Assembly (NCBI GenBank): GCA_021161165.1
Contig: JAGHBF010000076.1
Coordinates: 1-7,917, forward strand
Direction of reading: 5' to 3'
DNA: 7,917 nucleotides
DNA from: Candidatus Aminicenantota bacterium
GTDB taxonomy: Bacteria; Acidobacteriota; Aminicenantia; S016-38
How positions within the stretch are numbered: position 1 is the first letter of the stretch; each line of letters begins with the position of its first letter. This document shows positions 6,595-7,917 of the stretch, piece by piece. Below the pieces are notes generated by a model that saw only the letters and a program-made list of their open reading frames with translations, did no database searches and had not been told where the DNA came from. The position numbers were made by a program, and so were the translations under genes.

Positions 6595-7917
6595 ACTTTG
6601 TACCCGCTATTGCGAAGAAGTTGTAAAAATTCCTCTTCATTCAGGATTTTTACTCCCAATTGTTGTGCTTTCTGGTACTTGGACCCCGGGTTTTTACCTA
6701 CAACTACAAAATCTGTTTTTCGGGAAACCGAAGAGCTTACTTTCCCCCCAAGGCTTTCCACAATAGAAGAAGCTTCTGACCTTGTGAATCTATCAAGCTC
6801 ACCCGTAAACACAAAGGTCTTACCTGCAAGAGGTTTTTCTCCCTCTTTAACCTCTTTCTTTCTTCTGAAATTAACTCCTGCTGCTCTAAGTTTTTCTATA
6901 ATTTTTCTATTATGTTCATCTTTAAAGAAGTGAATTATACTATAAGCAACTTTGTCCCCTATTTCCGGAATAGAAACTAACTGATTGTAAGAAGCCTTCA
7001 TAAGATCTTCAAGGGATTCAAAATGTTCTTCAAGAAGTTTTGCAGTTTTTTCTCCCACATATCTTATTCCTAAAGCATGAATCAGTCTCCAGAGATCGTT
7101 CTCTTTACTGCGTTCTATCTCATCAATAACATTCTGGGCGCTTTTTGGCCCCATCCTTTCAAGCCTTTCCAAGTCCTTCTTTTTCAAGAAATATATGTCA
7201 GCCGGGTCTTTAATAAGCCCTTTCTTAAGTAATTGTTCCACAAGAGCTTCACCTATATGTTCAATGTTCATAGCATTCCTTGAAACAAAATGCAGAATAG
7301 ATTCTTTGATTTTTGCCGGACATGCAACGTTAGGACATCTCCATATAACTTCACCGGGAGGCCTGTAAAGTTCCGCACCACATACAGGACAATACCTGGG
7401 CATAACGAACGGCTTTTCTTCTCCTGTTCTTTTCGATTTGACAACAGAAACCACTTTAGGAATAATATCTCCCCCCTTTTCTATAACGACCCAGTCACCT
7501 ATTCTAATATCCTTCCTTTTTATTTCTTCTTCATTGTGCAGAGTTGCCCTGGAAACTGTAGTTCCTGCAAGCTGGACTGGTTGCAAAATTGCAACAGGAG
7601 TAACTGCTCCTGTTCTCCCCACATTTAGCTCAATATTTATTATCCTGGTAACTGCCTGTTTTGCAGGAAATTTAAAGGCAATGGCCCATCTGGGAAATTT
7701 AGCAGTTACTCCAAGCCTTTTTTGCTGGTCTATTGAGTTTACTTTAACTACAAGGCCATCTACGTCGTAGCTAAGACTATCCTTCTTATCCTTCCACTCG
7801 TCCCAAATCCTTAAAACCTCCTCAGGAGTCTTACATAACCAAACATATTCATTGCGCTTAAATCCGAGCTCTTTAATCTGTTGGAGGTTTTCCCAATGGG
7901 TAGGCCCAGGATAATCC
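6591..7917 (-). CDS. ligA: NAD-dependent DNA ligase, 3' part (C-terminal two thirds)
   Basis: LigA seals nicks in duplex DNA using NAD+ and is essential in most bacteria. The frame is open to the right edge of the window, giving about 441 residues of a usual 670 or so. The N-terminal Ia domain and the adenylated KxDG lysine lie outside. In protein order, the window holds the end of the nucleotidyltransferase domain, with YDVDGLVVKVN (about 7735-7769) and RWAIAFKFPA (about 7662-7691). It then holds the OB fold beginning VGRTGAVTPVA, with LAGTTVSRATLHN, and a four-cysteine zinc finger (CPVC at 7380-7391, further Cys at 7335-7337 and 7320-7322). The tail is helix-hairpin-helix repeats and a C-terminal BRCT domain (about 6595-6840) with FVFTGELDRFTRSEA and FVVVGKNPGSK. 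A GTG codon at 7620-7622 is an internal valine, not the start. The gene is intact as far as it can be seen. Confidence 0.97.
   Translation of the reverse strand, partial: DYPGPTHWENLQQIKELGFKRNEYVWLCKTPEEVLRIWDEWKDKKDSLSYDVDGLVVKVNSIDQQKRLGVTAKFPRWAIAFKFPAKQAVTRIINIELNVGRTGAVTPVAILQPVQLAGTTVSRATLHNEEEIKRKDIRIGDWVVIEKGGDIIPKVVSVVKSKRTGEEKPFVMPRYCPVCGAELYRPPGEVIWRCPNVACPAKIKESILHFVSRNAMNIEHIGEALVEQLLKKGLIKDPADIYFLKKKDLERLERMGPKSAQNVIDEIERSKENDLWRLIHALGIRYVGEKTAKLLEEHFESLEDLMKASYNQLVSIPEIGDKVAYSIIHFFKDEHNRKIIEKLRAAGVNFRRKKEVKEGEKPLAGKTFVFTGELDRFTRSEASSIVESLGGKVSSSVSRKTDFVVVGKNPGSKYQKAQQLGVKILNEEEFLQLLRNSGYKV
7580..7614. repeat. Two adjacent inverted repeats inside ligA
   Basis: GTTGCAA (7580-7586) and TTGCAAC (7589-7595) form a perfect 7-bp inverted repeat with a 2-nt spacer. 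AACAGGAG (7593-7600) and CTCCTGTT (7607-7614) form a perfect 8-bp inverted repeat with a 6-nt loop. The two share three bases, so both stems cannot form fully at once. They lie in the codons for the conserved GRTGAVTPVAILQP stretch at the start of the OB fold. Chance and codon constraint are the simplest explanation. Confidence 0.4.

Noticed and set aside
6623..6653. Imperfect hairpin GTAAAAATTCC / GGATTTTTAC near the 3' end of ligA as a terminator
   Set aside because: The stem is A/T-rich with a bulge and a 10-nt loop, has no following T-run in either direction, and lies inside the BRCT-domain codons.
6591..7622. A ligA fragment beginning at GTG 7622
   Set aside because: The upstream codons to the window edge encode conserved LigA sequence (RWAIAFKFPA, YDVDGLVVKVN), so the GTG is the internal Val of VGRTGAV.
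7290..7770. Plus-strand open frames opposite ligA (also 6598-6933)
   Set aside because: They mirror the conserved ligA coding sequence and resemble no protein I recognise.
1..7917. A mobile element, phage, CRISPR or defence island
   Set aside because: No transposase, integrase, direct repeat array, tRNA gene or defence-type domain is visible, and the composition looks uniform along the window.

Overview
This is a densely coding bacterial chromosome segment of low-to-moderate GC, rich in A and AGA/ATA codons. It carries nine recognisable genes, and the two at the window edges are cut. GatB, FtsE/FtsX and NAD-dependent DNA ligase mark it as bacterial. The Lys/Glu-rich proteins, AGA/AGG and ATA codon use, a two-subunit transketolase and a DUF123 (Uri-type) protein are all common in thermophilic or anaerobic bacteria and in uncultured candidate phyla. 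I cannot name the lineage from this window alone.

Positions 1-6594, + strand: eight genes follow one another almost without a gap. They are gatB (3' part), the N- and C-terminal transketolase subunits, ftsE, ftsX, a D-2-hydroxyacid dehydrogenase of the glyoxylate/hydroxypyruvate reductase type, a COG1237-like metallo-beta-lactamase-fold hydrolase, and a small DUF123 protein. Junctions are overlaps of 11, 4, 8, 4 and 11 nt (gatB/tktN through ftsX/dehydrogenase), one 8-nt gap, and a final 4-nt overlap. This layout suggests one translationally coupled transcript whose promoter lies upstream of the window.

Positions 6591-7917, - strand: the C-terminal two thirds of ligA, converging on the DUF123 gene. 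The two genes share a TTAA tetranucleotide that supplies both stop codons, so there is no intergenic terminator.

The genes cover unrelated housekeeping jobs: tRNA-dependent amidation, pentose phosphate carbon shuffling, cell-division or envelope signalling, 2-hydroxyacid/2-oxoacid redox chemistry, and DNA ligation. Only the tkt pair and the ftsEX pair are clear functional partners. There is no intergenic stretch longer than 8 nt. I saw no RNA gene, CRISPR array, mobile element, phage gene or defence system, and I do not think the window holds a new multi-gene system. The points worth a second look are the gene order, the DUF123 protein lacking the cysteines usual in its C-terminal motif, the uncharacterised hydrolase, and the shared-stop convergent junction.
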